From Candidatus Sulfurimonas marisnigri (GTDB lineage Bacteria > Campylobacterota > Campylobacteria > Campylobacterales > Sulfurimonadaceae): a DNA stretch of 64,000 nt. A model generated the notes under the pieces. It was given only the letters and a program-made list of their open reading frames with translations. It ran no database searches and had not been told where the DNA came from. Shown here one piece after another: positions 55,949-64,000 of the stretch (position 1 is the stretch's first letter; each line of letters opens with the position of its first letter). Made by a program: the position numbers and the translations under genes. Where the stretch lies: contig NZ_CP054493.1 of assembly GCF_015265475.1 (NCBI RefSeq), positions 620,001-684,000 on the forward strand, written 5' to 3'.

Positions 55949-57248
55949 TTTCTGAATCCTGCTCTATATAATTACCGAAAGTAATTTTAAAACAACTACC
56001 ATCAATAACAGGCATATAAGTTAAGTCACCGTTAAAGTGTGTTCTCATTATTTTACGACTCATATACAGACCCAAGCCTGTCCCGTTTACATCTTGTTTA
56101 GTTGTAAAGTATGGGTTGAAAATATCATCTATTATCTGAGGTGGAATTCCCCCGGCATTGTCTTGTATCTTTACATTTCCAAGTTTGTCTATTTGTATTA
56201 AAATCTCTTTTTTGTTAATCTCTTTTTTTCCTTCAAAAGCATCTCTTGAATTAATAAAAATGTTAAGTAAAACTTGCTCAAATAGATTTTCTGAACCTAG
56301 TAATTTTTTATTTTTAAATTCTTTATCAAACTCTGTTTCTATATAAATAGAGTGTAATGACAACTGTGTATTAACAATGTTTAATGCCTTGTGGATTGCT
56401 GATGGTAGTAAAAACTCACTGTCCTCAGCAATTGGTTTAGAAAATTCAAAAAAATTATTGATAACTGTAGACATCTCTTGAGTCTTATTCTGAATGAAAT
56501 CGCTTGCATCATTTATGCTCTGTGTTGTACTTATATTCATGTCATTTTCAAGTTTTAATTTTATTGCTGAAGCACTAATAGCATTTAATGGTTGACGCCA
56601 ATGATGTGCAATCATTGAAACCATCTCACCGAGTTGAGCTTGTTTGGCTTGATTGTTTAGTACTTTGTCCTTATTTTTATTCTTTTTAACTTCATATATA
56701 ACTCTATTCTCAAGAGTTTTATTTATCTTTTCAAGTTCCTCAGTATATATGTCAACCTCTTTTTGAAAGGCATATATCAAGTAGGACATAAGAATATAAA
56801 TACTTAACAATAGTGAGATTTCTTCATTCTCATAAGCTGTTTTAATGTAGTGTAAATTTTGAAAGATTAAGAGAAACAAAATAATTGCTCCAAATGAGAC
56901 ACTCCAGATTAAGCCAGTTTTTTTAGAGTTAAGTAGAAAAGCAAATGATGAAAAAAGTAAACTCCAAGCAAATCCCATTCTATAGAGTCCACCTTCAAAA
57001 ATCAGAAATATGAAAAATATAGCTGTGGATATAAGAAATATTGTAGCTTTTTTATTACAAGAATAGGCACTGGTGTATTTTAAAATTATAAGAATAATTA
57101 AACCAGTTCCAATATCTACAAAAGCACTTGCTATATTGTCAATGAAAATATGAATAACAGCGATTACCGTAAGATAAAAAAGTAAAATGTAAAAAAAATC
57201 TATAAATCTAACACAGATGAAATTTTGCTCTGTCTTTAAATTTTCCAT
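55941..57248 (-). CDS. Multi-span membrane histidine kinase
   Basis: 435 residues. The first 175 residues contain about six hydrophobic segments with very short loops, so the sensor is embedded in the membrane. A coiled helix with 'NKTLENRVIYEVKKNK' follows, then the kinase core with H-box 'MIAHHWRQPL', N-box 'LLNIFINSRDAF', 'DNAGGI' and 'GTGLGLYMS'. It overlaps the REC-GGDEF-EAL gene by 8 bases, which makes that protein the first candidate for its phosphate. Confidence 0.9.
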   Translation of the reverse strand: MENLKTEQNFICVRFIDFFYILLFYLTVIAVIHIFIDNIASAFVDIGTGLIILIILKYTSAYSCNKKATIFLISTAIFFIFLIFEGGLYRMGFAWSLLFSSFAFLLNSKKTGLIWSVSFGAIILFLLIFQNLHYIKTAYENEEISLLLSIYILMSYLIYAFQKEVDIYTEELEKINKTLENRVIYEVKKNKNKDKVLNNQAKQAQLGEMVSMIAHHWRQPLNAISASAIKLKLENDMNISTTQSINDASDFIQNKTQEMSTVINNFFEFSKPIAEDSEFLLPSAIHKALNIVNTQLSLHSIYIETEFDKEFKNKKLLGSENLFEQVLLNIFINSRDAFEGKKEINKKEILIQIDKLGNVKIQDNAGGIPPQIIDDIFNPYFTTKQDVNGTGLGLYMSRKIMRTHFNGDLTYMPVIDGSCFKITFGNYIEQDSENV

Positions 57249-57262
57249 ATTAACTTCTTTTG

Positions 57263-58330
57263 TTACTTGATAGATTGAATTAATTCAATAATTTTTTCAA
57301 TACTTAACGAATGGGTGACACCGCCAAGTTTTACAGCTTCATTTGGCATGCCATAAACTACACAGCTATCTTCATCTTGAGCATACGTTTTTGCACCAAT
57401 ATCAAACATCTCCTTCATACCATGTGCTCCATCACCACCCATACCCGTAAGTATGATGCCAACACCACTTTTACCTAACTCATTTGCAAAAGAGCGGAAC
57501 AAGACATCAACACTTGGTTTATGATGAGAAATTTTTGGGCCATCTTTGATTTTTATAATATATTTTAATCCTACTCTTTGAACTAGCATGTGTGTATCTC
57601 CAGGAGCAATGTAAGCAGTTGATGATTTTAGTTCATCTCCATCCTCAGCTTCTTTTACAGATATGTTTGAAATAGAATCAAGTCTTTTAGCAAGTGAAGC
57701 TGTAAAGCCAGCTGGCATATGTTGTGTTATTAGAATAGGGACAGTTACGGATGGTAAAGAGGTGAGTATTTTTTCTATAACTTGCACACCTCCAGTAGAA
57801 GACCCAATTGCAATGACTCTTTTACCTCCAATAAATTGTGTATTTTTTTTCTGCATTACAACGTTGTCTGTAGTTTGCAAAATAGCGGAGTCTGTTTTTT
57901 TCTGCAAACTTGGAATTATTTTTAATTTAGAATTTGCTGCTGCTTTTATTGATTGTATTAAACTCTTTTTAGATTTTTCTAAAAATGTCTTAGTTTGTAG
58001 GTTTGGCTTTTCTATAAGCTCAACTGCTCCAGATTGAAGTGCTTCTATAGCCTTAAGGCTACCTGACATAGCTACACATGAACAAATAATAGTAGCAATT
58101 GGTTGCTCACTCATAATCTTTTTTAGAAATGTAATACCATCCATTCTAGGCATCTCAATATCTAAAATAATAACATCTGGAGTGCCAGTAGTTTTAAATT
58201 TTTGCATTGCAAAGATAGGATCAGCAGCAACTCCTAAAATCTCAATCTCGGATTCATTTTCTACAAGTTTACTAATTGTTTGGCGAACTATTGCTGAGTC
58301 ATCAATAATGAATAGTTTTATTTGTTTCAT
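57263..58330 (-). CDS. cheB: Chemotaxis methylesterase CheB
   Basis: 355 residues: receiver (Asp in 'IILDIEMPRMDG') and methylesterase domain with Ser in 'IGSSTGGVQ', His in 'TQHMPAGF' and Asp in 'TGMGGDGAHG', a complete catalytic triad. It removes methyl groups from, and deamidates, chemoreceptors. It lies 11 kb from the CheA operon on the opposite strand but is the only full-length CheB in the window and the natural counterpart of CheR (44987). Its start overlaps the upstream receiver stop by ATGA. Confidence 0.94.
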   Translation of the reverse strand: MKQIKLFIIDDSAIVRQTISKLVENESEIEILGVAADPIFAMQKFKTTGTPDVIILDIEMPRMDGITFLKKIMSEQPIATIICSCVAMSGSLKAIEALQSGAVELIEKPNLQTKTFLEKSKKSLIQSIKAAANSKLKIIPSLQKKTDSAILQTTDNVVMQKKNTQFIGGKRVIAIGSSTGGVQVIEKILTSLPSVTVPILITQHMPAGFTASLAKRLDSISNISVKEAEDGDELKSSTAYIAPGDTHMLVQRVGLKYIIKIKDGPKISHHKPSVDVLFRSFANELGKSGVGIILTGMGGDGAHGMKEMFDIGAKTYAQDEDSCVVYGMPNEAVKLGGVTHSLSIEKIIELIQSIK

Positions 58331-58737
58331 TTTAAATAGTTCCCACTATCTTTATAAAGTTGTTTTATAGCATTTACAATAGATAATTGAAGGGAATCTT
58401 GCGTTATTGACTTTATAAACCATCCATCTATACCAGCTTTTTTACCATCTTCTTTTGCCTCGCTAGTATATTCTGACGTAATCGCTATAATTGGCTTGTA
58501 CTTGTATTTTTTAATTTTTTTAGCTGTTTTGGCTAGGTCGTAGCCTGTAATTATGGGCATATTTATGTCAATAAACATTAAATCATATTCTAGTGATTCT
58601 TCTTCAATCATTTTTTTTATACTAATGGAGTCAGTAAAAAAATCGCATACTATAATTTTAGAGTCAATCATTTCTAAAACTAAAGATTTAAGTGTATCAA
58701 GTACAATTGTACTATCATCAATAAATATTATTTTCAT
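58327..58737 (-). CDS. Single-domain response regulator
   Basis: 136 residues from the ATG at 58737, with AGGAG seven bases before it; an ATG at 58752 lies upstream of that site and is rejected. Receiver with 'IDDSTIVLD', Asp in 'LMFIDINMPIITG', Ser in 'IAITSE' and Lys in 'FIKSI', where the usual Lys-Pro is Lys-Ser. It is a CheY-like candidate for CheA. It overlaps cheB by ATGA. Confidence 0.9.
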   Translation of the reverse strand: MKIIFIDDSTIVLDTLKSLVLEMIDSKIIVCDFFTDSISIKKMIEEESLEYDLMFIDINMPIITGYDLAKTAKKIKKYKYKPIIAITSEYTSEAKEDGKKAGIDGWFIKSITQDSLQLSIVNAIKQLYKDSGNYLK

Positions 58738-58760
58738 AATTGACTCCTGCATAATTTATA

Positions 58761-59999
58761 CTAACTAAAATCTTCTTCTATAAGTAGACACATAGACATA
58801 ATCTTATGGTCATCATAGTGAATATCCAAACTATCTTGATTTGTAATAATATTTTTAATCCACTCTTCTATAGTAACATTCAACTCTTCAATATGTCGAA
58901 CCATTTGTGTGTTTTTAGATTTTGTAAATGGTTTTATATCTTTGTTTTGAATGAGTATTGCAACACTTTGTAATGCTATGGAAATCCTGTCAAATTCAGG
59001 CACCTTTTTAAAAAGGCGTGTATATTTGTCAAATAAATTTATTAATGTCATACGTAGTGATACATTGTATGTACTGTCGTCTTGACACAATAGTCTGTAT
59101 TCTTTTAGGGAGTCAATCAGTTCATTTACATAAAACTGCAGGTCGTCTGAACTTATGTTCATTAGTTCATATGCTGAGAGCAATTCATTTTGATATTGAT
59201 TTATTTCAATGTTCTTTTTTTTCTCTTTAGCTAAAAAAGACACTATATTTATGCGAAATGAAAATGCTTTGCTATTTTTAGCATACTCAAAAAGTGTGCT
59301 GTTTTTTTTAACTAATGATTCCATAGTTTCTACAAAAAAACCATCTCTAACTGTTATATAAATATAGGAGTCAGACTCCTCTATAATTAAGTCAAACAGT
59401 TGATTTTTAGTGTCCATTTTTCTGAAAGCTTTAACTAGTGCAACCATGAAATCTTTTAAAAGAAGAGAGTTATATGATATGTTTTGATTTGAGAAATAAT
59501 CAAATACTAAGAATAAATCATCTTCTTCAGTAATAGAAAAAGTGACAAAATAGTGTTTAATATGTTCATCTTTAAAACAGTTGTAGACGACGGATGGCTT
59601 GACATCAGGGATTGAACTTTTGTGTGTAATTAAAGAGGTTATTACTTTAAGTCTTGCAACAATATCATCAAGTTGGAATGGTTTAGCAATATAAAAATCT
59701 ACGCCACTTGCATAAATCTTTTGAATCTGCTCTTCTCCGCTTAATCCAGTTATAGCCGCAACAAATATATGCTTCGTTTGAGGTTGTGATTTAAGTAGTG
59801 CAGTAAAACGGATACCATCCATTTTTGGCATTAAGATATCAGTCAGTACAATGTCTGGGTGAAAAGTTTCAACAACTCCTAGAGCTTCTAAGCCATCTTC
59901 TGCTTCAGCTATTTCGTAGGTAGAACTTATTTTAACTTTTATTATATTGTGCAAACTTTCTCTAGTCTCTTTTGCATCATCAACTATTAATATCTTCAT
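58761..59999 (-). CDS. Receiver protein with unrecognised C-terminal region (long)
   Basis: 412 residues. Receiver at 1-120 ('VDDAKETRESL', Asp in 'IVLTDILMPKMDG', Lys in 'YIAKPFQ'). Residues about 145-250 match the C-terminal part of the next gene's product in order ('HYFVTFSITEEDDLF', 'LLLKDFMVALVKAF', 'IIEESDSYIYITVRD'), so the two share a domain not recognised here. A further helical region (about 260-412) is unique. GGGAG precedes the ATG, which lies inside the upstream gene (20-base overlap). Confidence 0.85.
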   Translation of the reverse strand: MKILIVDDAKETRESLHNIIKVKISSTYEIAEAEDGLEALGVVETFHPDIVLTDILMPKMDGIRFTALLKSQPQTKHIFVAAITGLSGEEQIQKIYASGVDFYIAKPFQLDDIVARLKVITSLITHKSSIPDVKPSVVYNCFKDEHIKHYFVTFSITEEDDLFLVFDYFSNQNISYNSLLLKDFMVALVKAFRKMDTKNQLFDLIIEESDSYIYITVRDGFFVETMESLVKKNSTLFEYAKNSKAFSFRINIVSFLAKEKKKNIEINQYQNELLSAYELMNISSDDLQFYVNELIDSLKEYRLLCQDDSTYNVSLRMTLINLFDKYTRLFKKVPEFDRISIALQSVAILIQNKDIKPFTKSKNTQMVRHIEELNVTIEEWIKNIITNQDSLDIHYDDHKIMSMCLLIEEDFS

Positions 60000-60768
60000 T
60001 AGAACTCCCTTTTGTTGGTATTTTTATCGTTATGCTATTAGACATATACTTTACCTCATAAGATTGTGGTATTGAATCTTCATTTTTTCTTAAAACTTCA
60101 ATAAAACTAAGGTTTGTACAGCTTAAATATACCGCATCGTATGATGTCTCAAGCATTATTTCAAAAGCTCCATCAAATTCATCGTTAAGTGATTCATAGC
60201 TTTTTAGAAGAATTGAAATAAAATCTTTGAGCATAAGTTTATTAGCCTCAGGGTAAAGAACTGCCAAGTGGTGAATGATTTGATATAAATCTTCTTCTTG
60301 CAAAATTGTAAAAATTGTATAGTAGTTTGTCATAACTGGTACATTAAAAGGGTTAAAGGTGTCTCTTATCAATTCGGGGGCAGGTTTGTCTTTTTGAACA
60401 AGTTTATATATTAGCTTTAGTCTAGCTATTATATCTTCTTGCTGGATTGGTTTAGGTATATAGTAGTCAGCCCCGCAAGAGAAGACTTTTTTAACTTGTT
60501 CTTCTCCACTCAGACCAGTGATAGAAGCAATAAATATATGCTTTAATGACTTATTGTCTTTAACTTGTTTAATTAGTTCAAAGCCATCCATCTTCGGCAT
60601 CATAATATCTGTCAATAAAATATCTATTGGATAATTATTAATAATCTCTAATGCCTCTGCACCATTATCAGCTTCAATTATTGTTACACTATTGTCTATG
60701 GCATATATAATAATATTCTTTAATACTTCTCTGGTCTCTTTAGCATCTTCAGCGATTAAGATATTCAT
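59980..60768 (-). CDS. Receiver protein with unrecognised C-terminal region (short)
   Basis: 262 residues and first gene of the 60768-51044 minus-strand string. Receiver at 1-120 ('AEDAKETREVL', Asp in 'ILLTDIMMPKMDG', Lys in 'YIPKPIQ'). The C-terminal 125 residues ('NYYTIFTILQEEDLY', 'LMLKDFISILLKSY', 'MLETSYDAVYLSCTN') are paralogous to the middle of the 58761 product. The receivers are also close, including 'IASITGLSGEEQV', so the pair arose by duplication. AGGA precedes the ATG. Confidence 0.85.
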   Translation of the reverse strand: MNILIAEDAKETREVLKNIIIYAIDNSVTIIEADNGAEALEIINNYPIDILLTDIMMPKMDGFELIKQVKDNKSLKHIFIASITGLSGEEQVKKVFSCGADYYIPKPIQQEDIIARLKLIYKLVQKDKPAPELIRDTFNPFNVPVMTNYYTIFTILQEEDLYQIIHHLAVLYPEANKLMLKDFISILLKSYESLNDEFDGAFEIMLETSYDAVYLSCTNLSFIEVLRKNEDSIPQSYEVKYMSNSITIKIPTKGSSNEDINS

Positions 60769-60934
60769 AGCAAGTCCTATTTATAAAGTTGTTGTAATAC
60801 TATTTTAAAACTATGAAGAAAATATGGAGATACAGTTATTAATATTTTTGACTTTGAATAATTCTAGTTAATAAGTTTATTTAAATAATAAATAGTTACA
60901 ATAAGCTTTATATTATTAAAAAAGGTTTTATATA

Positions 60935-61723
60935 ATGACAATTAATCAAATTGAGTTGTTGGAAAAAGTCATATTTATACAATCTTGTGTGATTGAGGGA
61001 CGTGATATTAAAGCTGTTTTACGCAAAGAAACTTCTATATTTAAAAAAAAGAGTGGTGCAGAAGTCATTGCTTTTTGTCTTGAAAATGGTAAGTACGTCA
61101 ATATTGAATTAGTGCTAGAAGAGAGTAAGAAATTTCTTTCTTTAATAAGAAAGTATAAACTTAGGTCAAAAGACATGATATTAAATAAGTTTATAGAGCA
61201 GTGTAGTTTAAAATTTGGTTCTTCTAGAGAATATATTAAGATAGAGTCTATTTATGAGATTTTTGAATCTACCTTATCAAAGTCAAAATCATATGAATTT
61301 GAAAAAGAGATGAACTTTAAAGAAGCACGTATCTTTCCATTACGTAATAGAATTGGAAAGAAAGTAGGCTTTGTTATTTATTTTTTTTGTAATGATTCAA
61401 TAATGATATATGAAAATTTACCAGACGTGACAAAGGCTTTTGAAACTTTAATTCGCCCTTTTTATGATAGTAAAGTTCGTACTCTTCATTCTAAATGTAT
61501 TCAAGCAGATAAGCAAATGGATCTTTTAACTGAAAGAGAGAAGCAAATAGCATATCGTGTTTTACAAGGAAAAACACATAAAACTGTAGCTTACGAACTA
61601 GAAATATCAATTAATACATTTAAAACACACATGAAGAATATTTACAATAAATACGGTGTGAGTTCCAAGATAGAGTTAAGTAATAAGTTAAAAGGAAATG
61701 TTATTAGAAGTACTGATATTTAA
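60935..61723 (+). CDS. LuxR-type (GerE) transcriptional regulator
   Basis: 262 residues. The C-terminal 65 residues are a LuxR-type helix-turn-helix ('LLTEREKQIAYRVLQGKTHK', then 'LEISINTFKTHMKNIYNKYG'). The N-terminal 190 residues have no receiver signature and are unrecognised; they could be a divergent GAF-like sensor. It is divergent from the 60768 gene across 166 bp that must hold both promoters, so it may control that signalling gene string (inference). AAAAAAGG lies nine bases before the ATG. Confidence 0.82.
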   Translation: MTINQIELLEKVIFIQSCVIEGRDIKAVLRKETSIFKKKSGAEVIAFCLENGKYVNIELVLEESKKFLSLIRKYKLRSKDMILNKFIEQCSLKFGSSREYIKIESIYEIFESTLSKSKSYEFEKEMNFKEARIFPLRNRIGKKVGFVIYFFCNDSIMIYENLPDVTKAFETLIRPFYDSKVRTLHSKCIQADKQMDLLTEREKQIAYRVLQGKTHKTVAYELEISINTFKTHMKNIYNKYGVSSKIELSNKLKGNVIRSTDI

Positions 61724-61741
61724 GTATTAATAGTGCTTTTT
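61709..61741 (+). terminator. Weak terminator after the LuxR-type gene
   Basis: AGTACTG (61709-61715) can pair with TAGTGCT (61731-61737), with two G-T pairs, followed by TTTT. It spans the convergent stop codons. Confidence 0.3.
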
Positions 61742-62146
61742 ACGTCCAGCTTTGTAGTCTATTTTCCAACCATCACTTGAAAAAGAAAAGTATTGTTTTT
61801 TTGGATGTGTGTCTTCTATGTAGTGAACAGTGACTCTGTCTGTGCCTTTTGATTCAAATGAAATAACATTAATCAAATGTTTTCTTTTTTCATGTGCTAA
61901 ATCATTAGAGATGAGTGATTCAACTTTTTGCAAAGAGTTCTCATCACTATCAATATTTTTAAATAGTTTTTTAAACTCATCATTTCTAAATGCATGTTTA
62001 AAACCCAATACCTCTAATGTAATCAGATAAGACTCCCTTGTCATAAGGGTAGATAATTTAATTAAATCACCACAACTCAATGCGTCATAATAGAGCACAA
62101 GGGAGTCCTTTAGAGTCTTTTTTGTATTGTCATTAATTGTTAACAC
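61727..62146 (-). CDS. Small protein, possibly NTF2/SnoaL-like
   Basis: 139 residues from a GTG at 62146 with AGGGG five bases before it. The pattern of an N-terminal helix ('SLVLYYDALSCGDLIKLSTL'), middle helices and C-terminal strands ending 'QYFSFSSDGWKIDYKAGR' resembles NTF2-like domains. No catalytic residues can be named. It converges on the LuxR-type gene. Function unknown. Confidence 0.6.
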   Translation of the reverse strand: MLTINDNTKKTLKDSLVLYYDALSCGDLIKLSTLMTRESYLITLEVLGFKHAFRNDEFKKLFKNIDSDENSLQKVESLISNDLAHEKRKHLINVISFESKGTDRVTVHYIEDTHPKKQYFSFSSDGWKIDYKAGRKKHY

Positions 62147-62175
62147 ACAATCCCCTAATATTTTATTATATGCCT

Positions 62176-62547
62176 TTATCGTCGTCCACCACCGCCACCG
62201 CCACCACTTCCACTACGGCCACCTTGGTTAATTGAGTTGCCAGGACCAAACTTAGAGGCTTTTTTTGACTTTTTGCCATTCTTTTTATATTCATCACCAT
62301 CTTTGTATCGGTACTGATTTTTATTTTTATTTTTAATCTTTTTTCCCAATCCATCACCGCTTTTATCTTTGAGCCTATCCTGAGTTCTGTCTCTCAGCCT
62401 ATCTTGCGTACCATCTTTCAACTTATCTTGTGTTCTATCCTGTAGTCTATCTTGCAACATATCTTGCGTCTTGTCCCCATCTGCAGCTATTGCAGAAATA
62501 CTCAAAATCAACAGCGTTGATACGCTTACTAAAAGTTTGTTTTTCAT
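62176..62547 (-). CDS. Exported repeat protein with QDR-type repeats and Gly-rich tail
   Basis: 123 residues with a signal peptide (1-21, ending 'SISAIAA'). Residues about 25-64 repeat a short unit, T-Q-D-R-L-x-D, with period four to eight, giving a highly charged helix. A Lys/Asn-rich stretch follows, then a tail of glycines ending in two arginines. AAAGGATTTAAG precedes the ATG. It is low-complexity and not recognised; a structural or surface-associated periplasmic role is possible. Confidence 0.7.
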   Translation of the reverse strand: MKNKLLVSVSTLLILSISAIAADGDKTQDMLQDRLQDRTQDKLKDGTQDRLRDRTQDRLKDKSGDGLGKKIKNKNKNQYRYKDGDEYKKNGKKSKKASKFGPGNSINQGGRSGSGGGGGGGRR

Positions 62548-62579
62548 CTTAAATCCTTTTTTTATTATGTATAAGTATA

Positions 62580-62600
62580 ACTCTACTTTGTAAGCAGAGT
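62580..62600 (-). terminator. Hairpin after the heme-barrel gene
   Basis: ACTCTACTT (62580-62588), loop TGT, AAGCAGAGT (62592-62600): nine pairs with one mismatch or wobble. It lies 26 bp after the stop of the 62627 gene and before the repeat-protein start. No T-run follows, so termination is uncertain. Confidence 0.4.
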
Positions 62601-62626
62601 ATTAGCATATAAACCAAATTAGAGTC

Positions 62627-63946
62627 TTAAAAAGCAAGAGTAGCAACTAGATAAAAATCGTAATAGTTCTCTATCAATGTTTGCTCATCAGGTTCAATGT
62701 AACTATACTCTGCATCAAGAGTAATATTTTGTCTTACAAGATAGTTTAAACCAAAAGAATAGGCATTAAAGTCATAAGCTTTAACAAATTCTCTGGTTAC
62801 CGCTGTTTCATCCTTATTGTTATAGTTTAAATAAGCGACTTTTACCCCAAGTGGCAAAATAGGGTTAATTTGAAACTCTACAGATGTTGCCCTGTTGTTT
62901 GTTTGTTGTAAATTGGTACTTGTAAGAGAACTTATTGGTGTAACATCAATAATATTTTTCAGTACAACATTTATTGTTGTCATAGTTTGCATATCTAAAA
63001 TAGAGCCAGTAGCCTCAAAATCAAAACCATAACCTTCTTTATAGATATTAATCAACTTCGCTGCACCATCGATAAGTCCGCCATCTAAACTTTGATCACT
63101 GGCTTTAACATCTCCGGCGAGTCCGTATGCACCAAGCATAAAATTCCAATCAGATACAGACATGTTGTATGAGACTCGCCCAAATGGAATTAACGCTCCT
63201 CCAGCATCAATCCCTTCATTATTTTGCGAAGGGATTGTTACACCCAGAGTGGCAAATAAATTGTTATCACCATAGTATAGTTGTAATCCAGTAGCAGGTC
63301 CGTTAGCAATGCCTGTTGCTTGAGCAGCATTTGTAACATAGGCATTTTCAAACTGTTTAAGCGGTGCATTTAAACCTGTATTGAAATTTTCCATTCCAGA
63401 GAAAGTACCATTAATTTGTGTAGAGTATAAAGAAATACCACCAAACCCATTAAAAGTTGGATAAGATAAAATCGCTTTACCACCTAATGCCACATCATTT
63501 TCAGTTGAAGGATCCCCTATTATTGAGATGATACCACCAATATTATCTGCTATGCGTCCTGCAAAATATAGCCCAGAACCTTCTAAAACTTGTAATTCGC
63601 CACGCTCAGTTCCTAAATCATAACTACCGTTTATATCTAGTGAGTTTGTAGTTTTAACATAGCGTGCTTTTAACACAGCAGATACATTTAAAACTGATGG
63701 CATGCCAAGTGTTACTTCAGCGCCTTCTATCAGTGATTGTGTTTCACTATTACTGTTGTAATTAGCATAACCAGAAAGTGAGAAATTACGACCATAGCCG
63801 TTTAGCTTTGGCGTGTTTTGAATATGGCAAACAGTACAACTCTTACCAGTTTGACGAGTAAAACTTGGCAAGGCACTAGCGGATTCGGGAAGCATAAAAA
63901 ATAATATACTTGACAGTAAAAATAAATTTTGCATTAACTTTTTCAT
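62627..63946 (-). CDS. Outer-membrane beta-barrel with an N-terminal heme c site
   Basis: 439 residues. Signal peptide 1-25 ('ESASA' cleavage region). A single c-type heme site CTVCH (Cys37, Cys40, His41) sits in 'RQTGKSCTVCHIQNTPKL', followed by 'NGYGRNFSLSGY'. The rest is alternating beta structure in the style of porins and ends 'YLVATLAF', with the terminal Phe that outer-membrane barrels need for insertion. A heme at the mouth of a barrel suggests electron passage or ligand sensing at the outer membrane (inference). AGGAG precedes the ATG. Upstream sequence beyond 63947 shows nothing else identifiable. Confidence 0.82.
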   Translation of the reverse strand: MKKLMQNLFLLSSILFFMLPESASALPSFTRQTGKSCTVCHIQNTPKLNGYGRNFSLSGYANYNSNSETQSLIEGAEVTLGMPSVLNVSAVLKARYVKTTNSLDINGSYDLGTERGELQVLEGSGLYFAGRIADNIGGIISIIGDPSTENDVALGGKAILSYPTFNGFGGISLYSTQINGTFSGMENFNTGLNAPLKQFENAYVTNAAQATGIANGPATGLQLYYGDNNLFATLGVTIPSQNNEGIDAGGALIPFGRVSYNMSVSDWNFMLGAYGLAGDVKASDQSLDGGLIDGAAKLINIYKEGYGFDFEATGSILDMQTMTTINVVLKNIIDVTPISSLTSTNLQQTNNRATSVEFQINPILPLGVKVAYLNYNNKDETAVTREFVKAYDFNAYSFGLNYLVRQNITLDAEYSYIEPDEQTLIENYYDFYLVATLAF

Positions 63947-64000
63947 AAGGTACTCCTATAATTTAAAATGAGATAGTTAACACTGAGAGTAAGTCAGTGT

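Noticed and set aside
58738-58752. ATG at 58752 for the single-domain receiver
   Set aside because: The AGGAG ribosome-binding site lies after it and is correctly spaced for the ATG at 58737.
62166-62357. Frame with 'VVEVVAVAVVDDD' opposite the repeat protein
   Set aside because: It is an out-of-frame reading of the Gly-rich tail of the 62176 gene, which has a signal peptide and ribosome-binding site.
62395-62480. Short tandem DNA repeats that might suggest a CRISPR or satellite
   Set aside because: They are the codons of the QDR-type protein repeat; unit length and lack of unique spacers rule out CRISPR.

Overview
The window is AT-rich, densely packed DNA that reads as a member of the Campylobacterota, most like Sulfurimonas or a close relative. 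This is an inference from gene content: a tandem pair of dynamin-like GTPases as in Campylobacter, a sulfide:quinone-oxidoreductase-type flavoprotein, CheV next to CheA/CheW, many kinases with an 'AHQWRQPL' H-box, and AT-rich extended -10 promoters without a clear -35. No rRNA, tRNA, CRISPR array or prophage was seen.

Layout. (1) 1-1044: a decayed insertion sequence with a Zn-ribbon IS256-like transposase, inserted into the end of a broken bacteriohemerythrin gene. (2) 1041-11111, minus strand: a tightly coupled signalling operon of two giant hybrid histidine kinases whose last 1.93 kb are identical, a CheB-CheR fusion and a receiver-kinase protein. (3) 11177-16015: thiol peroxidase and the dynamin-like pair. 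(4) 16172-22139: a small membrane protein, then a TetR-controlled TolC/adaptor/RND efflux operon with a visible operator. (5) 22140-28750, minus strand: ExbD, ExbB, a sensor kinase and OmpR-type regulator, PyrC, a DsrE-like protein, a phosphohexomutase and a biotin carboxylase. (6) 28871-33240: PepN, the SQR-like flavoprotein and a 54-residue small protein. (7) 33323-37552: a membrane-anchored deformylase-like pseudoenzyme, a hybrid kinase and an OmpR-type regulator. (8) 37692-45817: a WD40-like exported protein, then a chemosensory operon STAS-CheA-MCP-CheW-CheV-CheR whose receptor carries two periplasmic CZB zinc-site domains. (9) 45789-60768, minus strand: about 15 kb of kinases, receivers, c-di-GMP-type proteins and CheB, with a second perfect 640-bp repeat in two kinase genes. 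(10) 60935-63946: a LuxR-type regulator, an NTF2-like protein, a repeat-rich exported protein and an outer-membrane barrel with one heme site.

How it works together. About 19 receiver domains and 10 histidine kinases (counting CheA) lie in this window, but only three OmpR-type and one LuxR-type DNA-binding proteins, so most of the flow must run by phosphorelay, chemotaxis or c-di-GMP output. Two kinase pairs share perfectly identical catalytic cores while their sensors differ (dCache-PAS-GAF versus dCache-GAF; PAS-GAF versus FIST). This suggests recent duplication or gene conversion that couples different inputs to one core. The best candidates for something undescribed are the CheB-CheR/hybrid-kinase operon with a methylation-helix-like Glu/Gln repeat in the kinases, the paired receiver proteins with an unrecognised C-terminal domain at 58761-60768, and the deformylase-like membrane protein at 33323.
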